Source: Candidatus Oceanisphaera merdipullorum
GTDB lineage: Bacteria; Pseudomonadota; Gammaproteobacteria; Enterobacterales; Aeromonadaceae
DNA: 35,080 nucleotides
Direction: 5' to 3'
Assembly (NCBI GenBank): GCA_018883865.1
Contig: JAHLFI010000020.1
Location: 1-35,080, forward strand
Part shown: piece by piece, positions 23,475-32,021 of the stretch
Position numbering within the stretch: the first letter of the stretch is position 1
Layout: each line of letters begins with the position of its first letter
The notes under the pieces: generated by a model
Database searches by the model: none
What the model saw: only the letters and a program-made list of their open reading frames with translations
What the model was told of the DNA's origin: nothing
Position numbers and translations under genes: made by a program

Positions 23475-24374
23475 TTAACTTAGTTTTTCATTAAAAAACT
23501 CAATGGTACGTTGCCATGCAAGCTCTGCATTTACTTCATCATATCGAGCTGTCGAGTCATTATGAAAACCATGGTTGGTCCCTTTATACATGTACATTTT
23601 ATATTCTACATTATTCGCTTTTAAGTCCTGCTCGTACTCAGGCCACGAATCGTTAACACGCGTATCTAGTTCAGCGAGTTGGATCATGAGTGGTGCTTTA
23701 ATATTTTTACGTAAATTTTTGCTTGCAGGAGTCCCATAAAATGGCACACCCGCACTAAGCAGGTCGGGATCAACCGCAGCTAAATAATTGACAACATAAC
23801 CACCAAAACAAAAACCAACCGCGCCTAATTGACCCTTGCTATTAGGGTGTGACTTTAAAAAATGTGCGGCGGCTACAAAATCATTTTGTATTTTAGCTTT
23901 ATCCAGGGTTTCTTGCATGGCACGCCCTTCATCGTCATTACCTGGGTAGCCACCTAAAGGAAATAATGCATCGGGTGCAAAGGCGATAAAGCCCACTTTA
24001 GCGAGTCGTCTTGCCACATCTTCAATATAGGGGTTTAAGCCACGGTTTTCGTGTATGACCAGCACCACAGGAAGCTTAGTGTCTCGATTTTTAGGCACCA
24101 CTAGATAACCTCTGCCTGTACCGTGGCCATCAGGCGAGTCAAACTCTTCGTAGGTGGCTTTTATATCTTCATCATTAAAGGATACTTGCTCTGCTAGGGC
24201 ATAATTAGGTAATAAAGCTGCGGTTAAAACACTCATAGAAAAGCCTAGAGCCGCCAACCCACCGAGCTTATTAATAAAAGTACGTCTATCCATTAAACCA
24301 TGGGCATATTCATCGTACCAATCGAATGCTTCTTGAGGGATATGATCGGTATTATCTGATTGTGGCATAGTCAT
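23475..24374 (-). CDS. Dienelactone hydrolase family protein with Tat-like signal
   Basis: A 299-residue alpha/beta hydrolase of the dienelactone hydrolase family. The catalytic triad is C189 in GFCFGG, D237 in AELDTRV and H268 in GTNHGFHN; E109 in VIHENRG is the usual partner of the cysteine. An N-terminal DRRTFINKLGG (29-39) followed by a hydrophobic stretch and ALA looks like a twin-arginine export signal. GGAG precedes the ATG. Its codons are more AT-rich than those of the genes before it, marking the start of a compositionally different stretch. Substrate unknown. Confidence 0.88.
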   Translation of the reverse strand: MTMPQSDNTDHIPQEAFDWYDEYAHGLMDRRTFINKLGGLAALGFSMSVLTAALLPNYALAEQVSFNDEDIKATYEEFDSPDGHGTGRGYLVVPKNRDTKLPVVLVIHENRGLNPYIEDVARRLAKVGFIAFAPDALFPLGGYPGNDDEGRAMQETLDKAKIQNDFVAAAHFLKSHPNSKGQLGAVGFCFGGYVVNYLAAVDPDLLSAGVPFYGTPASKNLRKNIKAPLMIQLAELDTRVNDSWPEYEQDLKANNVEYKMYMYKGTNHGFHNDSTARYDEVNAELAWQRTIEFFNEKLS

Positions 24375-24873
24375 AGCTGCTCCTTAGCTTTTCAATAATT
24401 ACTGATTTTAAAGCATAACGTAAATCAGTAAAAACGAGCCGTTTTGCTCGCTTATTTACCCTGCTAAATTTTTCAGCTTCGCAGAATACCAGTCGTCCAA
24501 GGGCCGGCTTTTGCCTCGCTTAAGCGCAGCTAACGCCACCGTGCAGCGCAGACTAAGGTGCAACGACTTCGGTTGATATCTCTGAATTGCCTTGCCGATG
24601 TTCTCTGCAACCGCGCACTCGGGGACTTAGTGGTGCTTGGCTAGGTAGAGCGGGTCATTGTAGCCAAGCCAGACTTGTTGCGCATAACGTCAAGCTTGCT
24701 GCGTTCAATGCTTAAGCGCCTTGTGAGGCAACCTGCATTTGAATTGAGACTATGCCACCTAGCATTACTTCAGGTACGAGTATGTAAGGGCTTTGTTTAG
24801 TCCGCGCACGGAGAAATACTTTTGTATTATTTTTCTGCAAGACGAATATTTAATATCTCCGTTAGGCAAGTTA
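24375..24873. other. Gene-free region with a core-site-like heptamer and hairpins
   Basis: 499 bp with no supportable gene. At the LysE-proximal end, minus strand GCCTAAC (24867-24861) fits the RYYYAAC core of integron attC sites. It runs into an imperfect hairpin with arms 24862-24850 and 24820-24809, but the matching GTTRRRY on the far side is absent. A short CGAGC/GCTCG stem at 24435-24450 followed by five T on the minus strand is a weak terminator. Confidence 0.4.
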
Positions 24874-25500
24874 CTACCTATTCACGACTAAACGAACACC
24901 TAAGCCAATAAGTAAGGTACCAGTAATTTTATTTAAATATTCAAGATATTTTGGATTGTCACGCAACTTTTTGCTTATCGCCGCCGAAGAATATGCTAAT
25001 AAAAAACCCCATATTGTACTGGTTGCAACGAAAGTAAAGCCCAGAACAATAAAACCAAAAAAATTAGATTCTACATCTTTAGCGATAAATTGCGGTAAGA
25101 AAGCGAGAAAGAACAGTGCAACCTTTGGATTAAAAGCATTAGTAACCAAGCCTTGCCTAAAAGCCGCAGAAAAACTTGAGCCTGATAATGATGTTATATC
25201 GTCGATACTTTTCCGGCTATTCAAAAACATCTTGCCGCCTAAAAAGACCAGATACGCTGCACCAAGCAACTTTACCGTTAAAAATGCGGTGGGAGACGCC
25301 ACGATTAATGCGGACAGTCCAATTGCTGCGGCAAGCGTATGGAAAATAGCCCCGGCAGAAATGCCCAGAGCTGATGCGATACCCACGTTTCTCCCCTGCG
25401 CAAGACTACGGCCCAGAATGTAAAAATTGTCAGGACCAGGAAGAAGATTGAGCATAATACTGGCCACTATGAAGGCTTCAAAATTTTGAATTCCAAACAT
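24874..25500 (-). CDS. LysE/RhtB-family amino acid exporter
   Basis: A 208-residue inner-membrane exporter with about six helices. The family signature is LNLLPGPDNFYILGRSLAQG near residue 18, followed by ALGISAGAIFHTLAAAIGLS. LysE/RhtB proteins pump out amino acids or related metabolites; the substrate cannot be read from sequence. GAGGT lies 13 bases before the ATG. GTTAGGT lies 23 bases upstream of the start and GCCTAAC just after the stop. These are the two halves of an integron core-site consensus, which hints that the gene arrived as a cassette. Confidence 0.9.
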   Translation of the reverse strand: MFGIQNFEAFIVASIMLNLLPGPDNFYILGRSLAQGRNVGIASALGISAGAIFHTLAAAIGLSALIVASPTAFLTVKLLGAAYLVFLGGKMFLNSRKSIDDITSLSGSSFSAAFRQGLVTNAFNPKVALFFLAFLPQFIAKDVESNFFGFIVLGFTFVATSTIWGFLLAYSSAAISKKLRDNPKYLEYLNKITGTLLIGLGVRLVVNR

Positions 25501-25568
25501 ATTTGTTACTACCTCTTAAAAGACCTAACACCGCCAACACAGACGAGGAACCATCCCCAACCTAAAAC

Positions 25569-25760
25569 CTAATATGCCACCCATGTTAAAATATCGCCAA
25601 ACACTTTATGCAACTGCTTCACCACCTTCATATCTGACCACGCTTCTACCGTTTTTGCATCCACCTTCAACACCACATTTAGGTGATTAGACTGTACTGC
25701 ATAAGCAGCAATATCAGTGGAGAAGCCTGCGCTAATAACAGTAAGCGTTGCTCTATCCAA
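25569..25760 (-). CDS. Short uncharacterised reading frame, possibly a gene remnant
   Basis: 63 codons starting at TTG and preceded by an in-frame stop. The translation (for example VLKVDAKTVEAWSDMKVVKQL) looks protein-like, with an even amino acid mix, but has no motif I recognise and no ribosome site. It may be the 3' end of a decayed gene in the accessory stretch, or chance. Confidence 0.25.
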   Translation of the reverse strand: MDRATLTVISAGFSTDIAAYAVQSNHLNVVLKVDAKTVEAWSDMKVVKQLHKVFGDILTWVAY

Positions 25761-25885
25761 TCACGTCTGTGTTCAAAAACCAGCCAGAGTATGAGTCAGC
25801 GCGACACAAACACGCCCTTCTTACCGTGCGGCTAATGCCGTGGTAAAGGGAGTGTTTTCTAAGCAAAGCGGTATTGAGCGACAGC

Positions 25886-26196
25886 TCAGCACGGCTGAAA
25901 CTCTGTGAGTAGCTGCACCGAGCGCAGAATTTCCGGCGAATCCGGTTGACTGCTGAATAACTGCTTCCATTCTGTATTTTGGTTCTCAAATGCGGTACGT
26001 GCGCCATACGCCGCCATATCCTCATATTCAATAACGAGAATAAGCGAGTTCTCATCTGGCCCAGGAACGATGTTTTGAAAAAGACGCACTGATTGAGGCA
26101 TAACTTCGCTATTGAACTTGGCATCTGCTGTTTAGCCATGAAGTCATTTATTCTGCCCAGCTTTACCTCGTAAGTAAAAATAGCGAACACGGCCAT
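25886..26196 (-). pseudogene. Small antibiotic-monooxygenase-like protein, frameshifted
   Basis: Two overlapping frames make one protein of about 103 residues. The first frame gives MAVFAIFTYEVKLGRINDFM from the ATG at 26196. The continuation DAKFNSEVMPQSVRLFQNI to LTEFQPC is in another frame and ends at 25886. The frame changes near 26125, at a CAGCAG run, as if one base had been lost. Beta-strand and helix order and the FAIFTYEVKLG start resemble dimeric alpha-beta barrel (ABM/NIPSNAP-like) proteins. It could be a real pseudogene or a sequencing error. Confidence 0.6.
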
Positions 26197-26357
26197 GGGA
26201 AAAACCCTTTGCTTTGTTGAGCTTGTATTTTAGCAGTTGGTTGCCATGGCGCGCGTTAAAAATTCCTCTTTTTTAATCTTGCTTGAATTATTTTTAGGCA
26301 TTTTCAGCGTGCACACCATCGCATCATCCATTGGCTACATCCAAAAATATTAATTCC

Positions 26358-26615
26358 TTATCCGCCGATTATATTTTTAAATTGAGAATAAGCTTTTATT
26401 ATAAAGTATGCAGCGACACTAAAACTTGCCACGGTTAGTATCAAAGAAGCCCAAGCTCCCACTGACAGGAATTTATAGAAGATTGGATGGCGCTCTTTCA
26501 CAAGATTATCGAGACCTTGTAGCCCACCACGCAATGAGTCTCCGCAATGCGGGCAAGTTAGTGCCGTTGTAGCTACGACTCCACCACAAACTTTACATTT
26601 TTCTAGTTTCGCCAT
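26358..26615 (-). CDS. Zinc-ribbon protein with one membrane helix
   Basis: 85 residues. Two CxxC pairs (C7, C10 in KCKVC and C21, C24 in TCPHC) form an N-terminal zinc ribbon. One hydrophobic helix lies at about 53-73. GGAG lies about 14 bases before the ATG. Small zinc-ribbon membrane proteins like this are common in accessory DNA and their function is unknown. The start lies 40 bp after the attC-like site, where the next cassette gene would be expected. Confidence 0.75.
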   Translation of the reverse strand: MAKLEKCKVCGGVVATTALTCPHCGDSLRGGLQGLDNLVKERHPIFYKFLSVGAWASLILTVASFSVAAYFIIKAYSQFKNIIGG

Positions 26616-26653
26616 ATTAAATTTTATCTCCAGAAAAAATGGACTGCACTTTC

Positions 26654-26754
26654 GAATAACGCTTTGCTAATCGGCAATAAAATAGTTAGCTAAAATTAAC
26701 GAGGCACGAGCAAAAGCAAACTATTTTTTGTCCGTTTGAGCAACTTGTTAGCTA
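26654..26754 (-). mobile_element. attC-like integron recombination site
   Basis: On the minus strand TAAC-AAG-TTGCT-CAAA-CGG at the 5' end pairs with CCG-ATTA-GCAA-AGC-GTTA at the 3' end. The pairing gives an outer TAAC/GTTA box, a 3-base unpaired spacer, a TTGCT/AGCAA box with an extra base beside it, and CGG/CCG. The stem then continues inward with AAAATAGTTTGC against GCTAACTATTTT. This is the fold of an attC site (outer box, unpaired spacer, extrahelical base, long stem). The outer heptamers deviate from strict RYYYAAC/GTTRRRY. The stop codon of the upstream 279-residue gene lies inside the first box, as in gene cassettes. No integrase is present in the window. Confidence 0.65.
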
Positions 26755-27591
26755 GTTTAGACTATTTACCTCTTTATATAAATTATGAATCATCTCATCA
26801 TAAGTGCCTTCTTTAGGCGGCGTAGAGGAAGGTGTTACCATGTTATTCAGAATGAACTCTCTTAAATCATCTTTAACTTGAAAGGAGTAGCCTTCTTCCT
26901 CTTCGATAAAGCCTAAATTAAGTAGTAAAGAATATTGTGTAAATAATGCACCATGGAAAAATTTAGGAGATAATTCCATAGGTGTTTTTGAAAGAATACC
27001 CTCTAGATGTTTAGCCATATTTTTTAAACCCATACCATCTTGATTGTGTTCAATAATTAATAGCATCAAATAACAAGCCTCATCTAACGGACTTCTATTC
27101 TTTAGAATTTTTTGCACAGGCCAGTTAGGGCCAACAAATTCTATTTCTTTATTGTTAGAACTGCTACTTTTTAAACTAGTAAGAACACTAATATTATTCT
27201 TTATATATTGTAAATGATCTTCGGATGCCTCTTTATCTTTTCTATACCCACCAATAAAGCTCGATAACTCTTTTGCTATATCTTGTATTTTTTCAAGAGA
27301 CTTAGCTTCAAGCTCTACACTTTCAATTAATGAGCCAAGAGTGCTGATTTGAGATGCTAAACCATCGCCTTTATTCTTTTGAGAAACAGATTCTCCGTAT
27401 GTATATCCAATTGCTAAAACGGCAAGAATAATTGACACTAGAGTGCCTGCAAATGAGACATAACCTAGCGCGGAAGCACTTTGAGAGTTCTCAAAAACAG
27501 CGTACCAAAAAAATGCTTGAGCGATAGTTAAAGTAATAATTAATTGGATCCATTCTCGTTTTGTAAACGATTTTTTATCATTGCTTTTCAT
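26752..27591 (-). CDS. Unknown two-helix membrane protein (probable gene cassette)
   Basis: 279 residues, not recognised. Two hydrophobic helices lie at about 15-33 and 45-63, followed by a coiled-coil-like region at about 75-112 and a soluble C-terminal domain of about 130 residues. That domain includes LLNLGFIEEEEGYSFQVKDD, which resembles a winged-helix edge, though weakly. It is strongly AT-rich and rich in lysine, asparagine and serine, unlike the core genes here. The gene ends in the attC-like site. AGAGAT precedes the ATG. A role in stress, surface or phage response is possible for a cassette gene, but nothing in the sequence shows it. Confidence 0.7.
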   Translation of the reverse strand: MKSNDKKSFTKREWIQLIITLTIAQAFFWYAVFENSQSASALGYVSFAGTLVSIILAVLAIGYTYGESVSQKNKGDGLASQISTLGSLIESVELEAKSLEKIQDIAKELSSFIGGYRKDKEASEDHLQYIKNNISVLTSLKSSSSNNKEIEFVGPNWPVQKILKNRSPLDEACYLMLLIIEHNQDGMGLKNMAKHLEGILSKTPMELSPKFFHGALFTQYSLLLNLGFIEEEEGYSFQVKDDLREFILNNMVTPSSTPPKEGTYDEMIHNLYKEVNSLN

Positions 27592-28045
27592 GTTTATCTC
27601 TGTGAATAAAATTACACATTATCAAGGTAAATTAATTAGCTAACATTTTTAATACTGCACCTGCGCATATACACTCATAACCATATTTATTCTTGGTTAT
27701 GCGTTATATCAACGAACACAACGGTTACAACCGCTTGATTATTACATTATTTTAAAAATCACATGAGCACATGTAAGTATACTATTACATAAATATAGAC
27801 ACTCGGATCGAGTAATTAAATAGACAGTTTAAGCTTCAGGTGCTTCGTCTACGATTTTATCTATTCACTTGCATGTAATATGATTTCTCAAATGAGGCTA
27901 TTCTGGACGGAGTGAAGATTAAGTTCAATTAAAAGCTGTCCTTGTTAACGGCCAACTCCACGATCAACGGAGAGGCGGCAAGGATCGCCTTATCCGCCTT
28001 ACTTAGCTCTTTGTGGGATCACTACAGACAACTCGGTGATTAAGG
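27592..28045. other. AT-rich gene-free region upstream of the cassette gene
   Basis: No supportable gene. It contains a hairpin CATAACC/GGTTATG at about 27677-27703. Minus-strand GTTAGC (27644-27639) lies near the start of the 279-residue gene and may be a core-site remnant without a foldable partner. Towards 27900 the base composition becomes more GC-rich again. Confidence 0.4.
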
Positions 28046-28155
28046 AGAGGCAACAGAAATCGGCCTCCCACGACCGTGTAATGCCAGGGATGGCATTTCC
28101 CGAGCCCCCATGGATGGGTTTATGGCGTGTCGCGGGAGGTGACTCTGTTGCCTCT
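28046..28155. repeat. Long palindromic intergenic element
   Basis: AGAGGCAACAGA (28046-28057) is the exact reverse complement of 28144-28155. Inside, CCTCCC (28064-28069) pairs with GGGAGG (28134-28139), and CGAC (28071-28074) with GTCG (28129-28132). A small TGCCA-GGGA-TGGCA hairpin sits at 28082-28095. The 110-bp unit would form a long bulged stem. Likely a repetitive intergenic element. A reading frame across it is judged non-coding. Confidence 0.65.
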
Positions 28156-28172
28156 AAGCTGAATGCCACCAT

Positions 28173-28197
28173 CAAAAAATCCCGCTGAGACGGGACT
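28173..28197 (-). terminator. Minus-strand terminator-like hairpin
   Basis: On the minus strand TCCCG-TCTCAG-CGGGA is followed by six T. It lies between the palindromic element and the MITE-like element, beyond the tkt terminator, and no gene clearly needs it. It may be part of the repeated element. Confidence 0.55.
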
Positions 28198-28205
28198 GCC
28201 AACTA

Positions 28206-28331
28206 ATACCAATTTGGAAAACTAACTGATCGTATTATCCTGCTACGCAGGACTGCCGAACAAGTTGGCAGCTACAAGAGATCAAACCTGGTGCGGTTGC
28301 ATTTAGATCACTTTATTACTTAGATTGGTAT
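28206..28331. repeat. MITE-like element with short terminal inverted repeats
   Basis: ATACCAAT at 28206-28213 and ATTGGTAT at 28324-28331 bound a 126-bp stretch flanked by TA-rich ends. Inside are the hairpins CCTGC-TAC-GCAGG (28241-28253) and CTGCC/GGCAG just after it. It has no coding capacity. It looks like a small non-autonomous element, but this needs other genomic copies to prove. Confidence 0.4.
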
Positions 28332-28380
28332 AAAGCGGCAGAATATATAAAAATATAATTTACTCTGCCCTTCACCCATA

Positions 28381-28404
28381 AAAAAACCGGCCTAAAGGCC
28401 GGTT
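28381..28404 (-). terminator. Terminator of tkt
   Basis: On the minus strand ACCGGCC-TTTA-GGCCGGT is followed by a run of T. It lies 50 bp after the tkt stop codon. Confidence 0.9.
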
Positions 28405-28453
28405 CTTATTAATACGCTTAGCTTAGCTAATTTACTTACTTAGCCAGCTACTT

Positions 28454-30454
28454 TTATTTAGCTAACAGCGCATTCGCTTTTTCAACGACGTTGTCAACGG
28501 TAAAGCCGAACAGCTTGAACAGCTCGCCGGCAGGTGCAGACTCACCAAAGGTGTGCATGCCGATGATGTCGCCATTAAGGCCGACATACTTAAACCAGTA
28601 GTCGGCGATGCCCGCTTCTACGGCCAAACGCTTAGTCACGGCCGCTGGCAATACGCTTTCTTTGTATTCAGCAGACTGGGCATCAAACACATCAGTACAC
28701 GGCAGTGATACTACGCGCACTTTTTTGCCTTGGGCAGTCAGTTGCTCGAAACCCGCTACTGCCAGTTCAACTTCTGAACCGGTGGCGATGATGATGAGCT
28801 CAGGCTGGCCTGCGCAGTCTTTCAGCACGTAGCCGCCTTTGGCCACATCGGCCAATTGCTCAGCATTACGCTCAATTTGACCTAAGTTCTGACGCGAGAA
28901 AATCAAAGACGTAGGGCCGTCTTTGCGCTCGATGGCAGACTTCCACGCTACCGCAGATTCTACTTGGTCGCATGGGCGCCACGTGCTCATGTTCGGCGTT
29001 AAGCGCAACGAAGCAATTTGCTCAACCGGCTGGTGGGTTGGGCCGTCTTCACCCAAACCGATAGAGTCGTGGGTGTAAACGAAAATGGCGCGCTGCTTCA
29101 TGAGGGCAGCCATGCGCAGGGCATTACGCGCATATTCCACAAACATCAAGAAGGTGCCGCCGTAAGGCACAAAGCCGCCGTGCAAGGCGATGCCGTTCAT
29201 GATGGCGCTCATACCAAACTCACGCACACCGTAGTGCAGGTAGTTGCCGCTAAAGTCATCTGCGCTGATAGCTTTAGACGCTTTATGCATAGTCAGGTTA
29301 GACGGAGCTAAGTCGGCACTGCCGCCCAACAGCTCAGGCAAAATGGCACCAAAAGCGTCCAGCGCATTTTGTGAAGCTTTGCGGGTAGCAATGTTAGCCG
29401 GATTGGCTTGCAGCTGAGTGATGAAATCGGCACTGGCTTGTGCCCAATCTGCTGGCAGCTCACCGCTCACGCGGCGATTAAACTCGGCAGCCAATTCTGG
29501 ATATGCGGCCGCATAGGCGGCAAACGCTTTATTCCACTCACTTTCGGCGGCGGCGCCCTTTTCTTTGGCATCCCAAGCGCCATAAATGTCGGCAGGGATT
29601 TCAAACGGAGCGTGCTCCCAGCCTAACTGCGCGCGCGTAGCGGCAATTTCGGCATCACCCAGAGGTGAACCGTGGCAATCGGCAGTGCCGGCTTTATTTG
29701 GTGAGCCAAAACCGATGACGGTTTTGCAGCAAATCAAGGTTGGGCGCGTGGTGTCGGCGCGAGCAGCATCAATAGCGGCGGTTAAGGCCGCAGAATCATG
29801 GCCGTCAACACCGGCAATCACCTGCCAGCCGTAAGCTTCGAAACGCTTAGGGGTATCGTCGCTAAACCAGCCGTCTAATTCGCCGTCGATAGAGATGCCG
29901 TTGTCATCCCAAAAGGCGACAAGCTTGCCAAGACCTAAGGTACCGGCCAATGAACAGGCTTCGTGTGAGATGCCTTCCATTAAACAGCCATCACCTAAGA
30001 AGGTGTAGGTGTGGTGATCGACCACGTCGTGACCAGGGCGGTTAAACTGCGCGGCCAAAGATTTTTCGGCAATCGCCATGCCCACGGCATTGGTGATGCC
30101 TTGGCCTAATGGGCCGGTCGTGGTTTCTATGCCCGGCGCATAACCGTATTCCGGATGGCCTGGGGTTTTAGAATGCAGTTGGCGGAACTGTTTCAGATCT
30201 TCAATAGATAACTCATAGCCCGTCAGGTGCAGCAAGGAGTACAACAACATGGAGCCGTGACCGTTGGACAAGATAAAGCGGTCCCGATCGGCCCAGTCTG
30301 GGTTACTGGGGTTGTGCTTGAGGTAATGGCGCCACAACACCTCGGCAATATCCGCCATGCCCATAGGGGCACCGGGGTGGCCGGAATTGGCTTTTTGTAC
30401 CGCATCCATACTGAGTGCGCGCACGGCATTAGCCAGCACTTGACGAGAAGGCAT
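28454..30454 (-). CDS. tkt: Transketolase
   Basis: Thiamine-diphosphate enzyme of the pentose phosphate pathway moving two-carbon units between sugar phosphates; 666 residues. Motifs: [20 protein letters not shown] near residue 16, [15 protein letters not shown] with the ThDP motif ending at DDNGISIDG, the DLAPSNLT region, and [19 protein letters not shown] near residue 465. The ATG at 30454 is chosen because AGGAG lies six bases upstream. The ATG at 30460 directly abuts that ribosome site and is too close. Divergent from metK, as in many gammaproteobacteria. Confidence 0.96.
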   Translation of the reverse strand: MPSRQVLANAVRALSMDAVQKANSGHPGAPMGMADIAEVLWRHYLKHNPSNPDWADRDRFILSNGHGSMLLYSLLHLTGYELSIEDLKQFRQLHSKTPGHPEYGYAPGIETTTGPLGQGITNAVGMAIAEKSLAAQFNRPGHDVVDHHTYTFLGDGCLMEGISHEACSLAGTLGLGKLVAFWDDNGISIDGELDGWFSDDTPKRFEAYGWQVIAGVDGHDSAALTAAIDAARADTTRPTLICCKTVIGFGSPNKAGTADCHGSPLGDAEIAATRAQLGWEHAPFEIPADIYGAWDAKEKGAAAESEWNKAFAAYAAAYPELAAEFNRRVSGELPADWAQASADFITQLQANPANIATRKASQNALDAFGAILPELLGGSADLAPSNLTMHKASKAISADDFSGNYLHYGVREFGMSAIMNGIALHGGFVPYGGTFLMFVEYARNALRMAALMKQRAIFVYTHDSIGLGEDGPTHQPVEQIASLRLTPNMSTWRPCDQVESAVAWKSAIERKDGPTSLIFSRQNLGQIERNAEQLADVAKGGYVLKDCAGQPELIIIATGSEVELAVAGFEQLTAQGKKVRVVSLPCTDVFDAQSAEYKESVLPAAVTKRLAVEAGIADYWFKYVGLNGDIIGMHTFGESAPAGELFKLFGFTVDNVVEKANALLAK

Positions 30455-30526
30455 CAACATCTCCTGAGACAGTTACGTAGTTTGAGGGTATAAAACTGCG
30501 GTATTGTCCCAAAGACTGCTAGGCGG

Positions 30527-30740
30527 CGCAAATTTAATCTCATGCACGCGGCATCTGCAGATCCCGGATGGCGAATTAACGCCTATTAAGTGAGCCACTT
30601 GGCCGGCGTCAATAATGCAGTGCGCGGCGACATTTTACTGGTAATCGACGGCTCGCCTCTTTAGAATGGCCGTCTAGATGTTAATACCGCCACACCAACA
30701 GCCATTCTTGCTGTGATTGGATTGAAGGAAAGCGTGTATA
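30527..30740 (+). pseudogene. Possible decayed coding fragment upstream of metK
   Basis: One frame reads sensibly across two stop codons: DPGWRINAY, stop, VSHLAGVNNAVRGDILLVID, GSPL, stop, NGRLDVNTATPTAILAVIGL. The last part resembles the helix-hairpin-helix or type II secretion GspK-type NTA motif. It would be a remnant of a gene now disrupted by stops, lying where the metK promoter must be. Evidence is only the protein-like translation, so confidence is low. Confidence 0.3.
30668..30683. promoter_or_regulatory. Possible MetJ-like double box upstream of metK
   Basis: GGCCGTCT followed directly by AGATGTTA is two adjacent 8-mers matching the MetJ consensus AGACGTCT at 6/8 and 5/8. metK is a classic MetJ target in enterics. 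A TATAAC at 30737-30742 could be the -10 but lacks a clear -35. Both are weak. Confidence 0.3.
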
Positions 30741-30776
30741 ACGCACTCAAATTTATTGTTAAGTTAGGAAGTCATC

Positions 30777-31937
30777 ATGGCCAAACTATTTACCTCCGAG
30801 TCCGTTTCCGAAGGTCATCCGGATAAAATTGCCGATCAGATCTCAGATGCGGTACTGGACGCCATTATCGAACAAGATCCAAAAGCCCGCGTGGCGTGCG
30901 AAAGTTTCGTTAAAACCGGCATGGTAGTGGTTGGCGGTGAAGTCACCACCAGTGCTTGGGTCGATATCGAAGACCTTGTACGCAAAACCGTGAGCGACAT
31001 TGGTTATACCAGCTCCGACATGGGGTTTGACGGCGCCAGCTGTGCCGTGCTCAATGCCATCGGTAAGCAGTCTCCCGATATCGCCATGGGCGTGGATCGT
31101 GAAGACGTAGACCCGTACGCACAAGGTGCCGGTGACCAAGGCTTGATGTTTGGTTATGCGTCTAACGAAACTGACGTGTTAATGCCTGCACCTATTACCT
31201 ACGCGCATAAATTGATGAAGCGCCAAGCAGAAGTGCGCAAGTCTAAAGAATTAGCCTGGTTACGCCCGGACGCAAAAGCGCAAATCACCTTTGTTTATGA
31301 TGATGCGGGCAAGCCTGCGGCGATTGATGCCGTCGTATTATCTACCCAACATTGCCCGGATGTGGATCAAGCGACCCTGCGCGAAGCCGTGATGGAAACC
31401 ATCATTAAGCCCGTATTACCGGCCCAGTGGTTGACCAAAAATACCAAGTATTTCATCAACCCCACTGGCCAGTTCATCATTGGCGGCCCTATGGGCGACT
31501 GTGGCTTAACCGGTCGTAAAATCATCGTTGATACCTACGGCGGCATGGCTCGCCACGGTGGCGGTGCTTTCTCTGGTAAAGATCCGTCTAAAGTTGACCG
31601 CTCTGCGGCCTACGCCGCCCGCTATGTAGCGAAAAACATAGTGGCAGCCGGCCTTGCGGATCGCTGTGAAATTCAAGTGTCTTACGCCATTGGTGTGGCT
31701 GAGCCTACGTCAATCAGCGTAGAAACCTTTGGCACCGGCAAAGTGGCAGAAGATTTGATTGATGCGCTAGTGCGTGAGTATTTTGATCTGCGCCCGTATG
31801 GCCTGATCCAAATGCTGGATTTGAATCGTCCAATTTACCAGTCTACAGCCGCTTACGGTCACTTTGGTCGCGAAGAGTTCTCGTGGGAAGCCACAGACAA
31901 AGCCGACTTACTGCGCGACGCTGCCGGCTTAAAATAA
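30777..31937 (+). CDS. metK: S-adenosylmethionine synthetase
   Basis: Makes S-adenosylmethionine from methionine and ATP; 386 residues, normal length. Signatures: [20 protein letters not shown] near residue 7, [12 protein letters not shown] (117-128) and [17 protein letters not shown] (261-277), the phosphate loop. AGGAAG lies before the ATG. Followed by its own strong terminator. Its product is the radical source for MoaA encoded elsewhere in the window. Confidence 0.97.
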   Translation: MAKLFTSESVSEGHPDKIADQISDAVLDAIIEQDPKARVACESFVKTGMVVVGGEVTTSAWVDIEDLVRKTVSDIGYTSSDMGFDGASCAVLNAIGKQSPDIAMGVDREDVDPYAQGAGDQGLMFGYASNETDVLMPAPITYAHKLMKRQAEVRKSKELAWLRPDAKAQITFVYDDAGKPAAIDAVVLSTQHCPDVDQATLREAVMETIIKPVLPAQWLTKNTKYFINPTGQFIIGGPMGDCGLTGRKIIVDTYGGMARHGGGAFSGKDPSKVDRSAAYAARYVAKNIVAAGLADRCEIQVSYAIGVAEPTSISVETFGTGKVAEDLIDALVREYFDLRPYGLIQMLDLNRPIYQSTAAYGHFGREEFSWEATDKADLLRDAAGLK

Positions 31938-31956
31938 GCCAGCCGAACGCCCAATC

Positions 31957-31985
31957 AAAAGGGAAGCTGCGGCTTCCCTTTTTTA
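31957..31985 (+). terminator. Terminator of metK
   Basis: AAAAGGGAAGC (31957-31967), loop TGCG, GCTTCCCTTTT (about 31972-31982) with a continuing T run. Strong on the plus strand. Confidence 0.9.
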
Positions 31986-32021
31986 ATGTGAAAAAATGTG
32001 GGGACTGCACGGTAACTGAAT

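Noticed and set aside
24525-24867. A complete second attC after the LysE gene
   Set aside because: The left core heptamer and an inner hairpin exist, but no complementary right core lies within normal attC length.
24956-25423. 155-codon plus-strand frame opposite the LysE gene
   Set aside because: Antisense to a protein with an unmistakable LysE signature; its composition reflects the complementary strand.
26230-26331. 33-codon minus-strand frame between the zinc-ribbon gene and the frameshifted gene
   Set aside because: Lysine-rich and protein-like, but there is no ribosome site and no independent support at this length.
27999-28202. 67-codon reading frame on the minus strand across the palindromic element
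   Set aside because: It runs through both arms of a 110-bp inverted repeat and a terminator-like hairpin, has no ribosome site and no recognisable motif.
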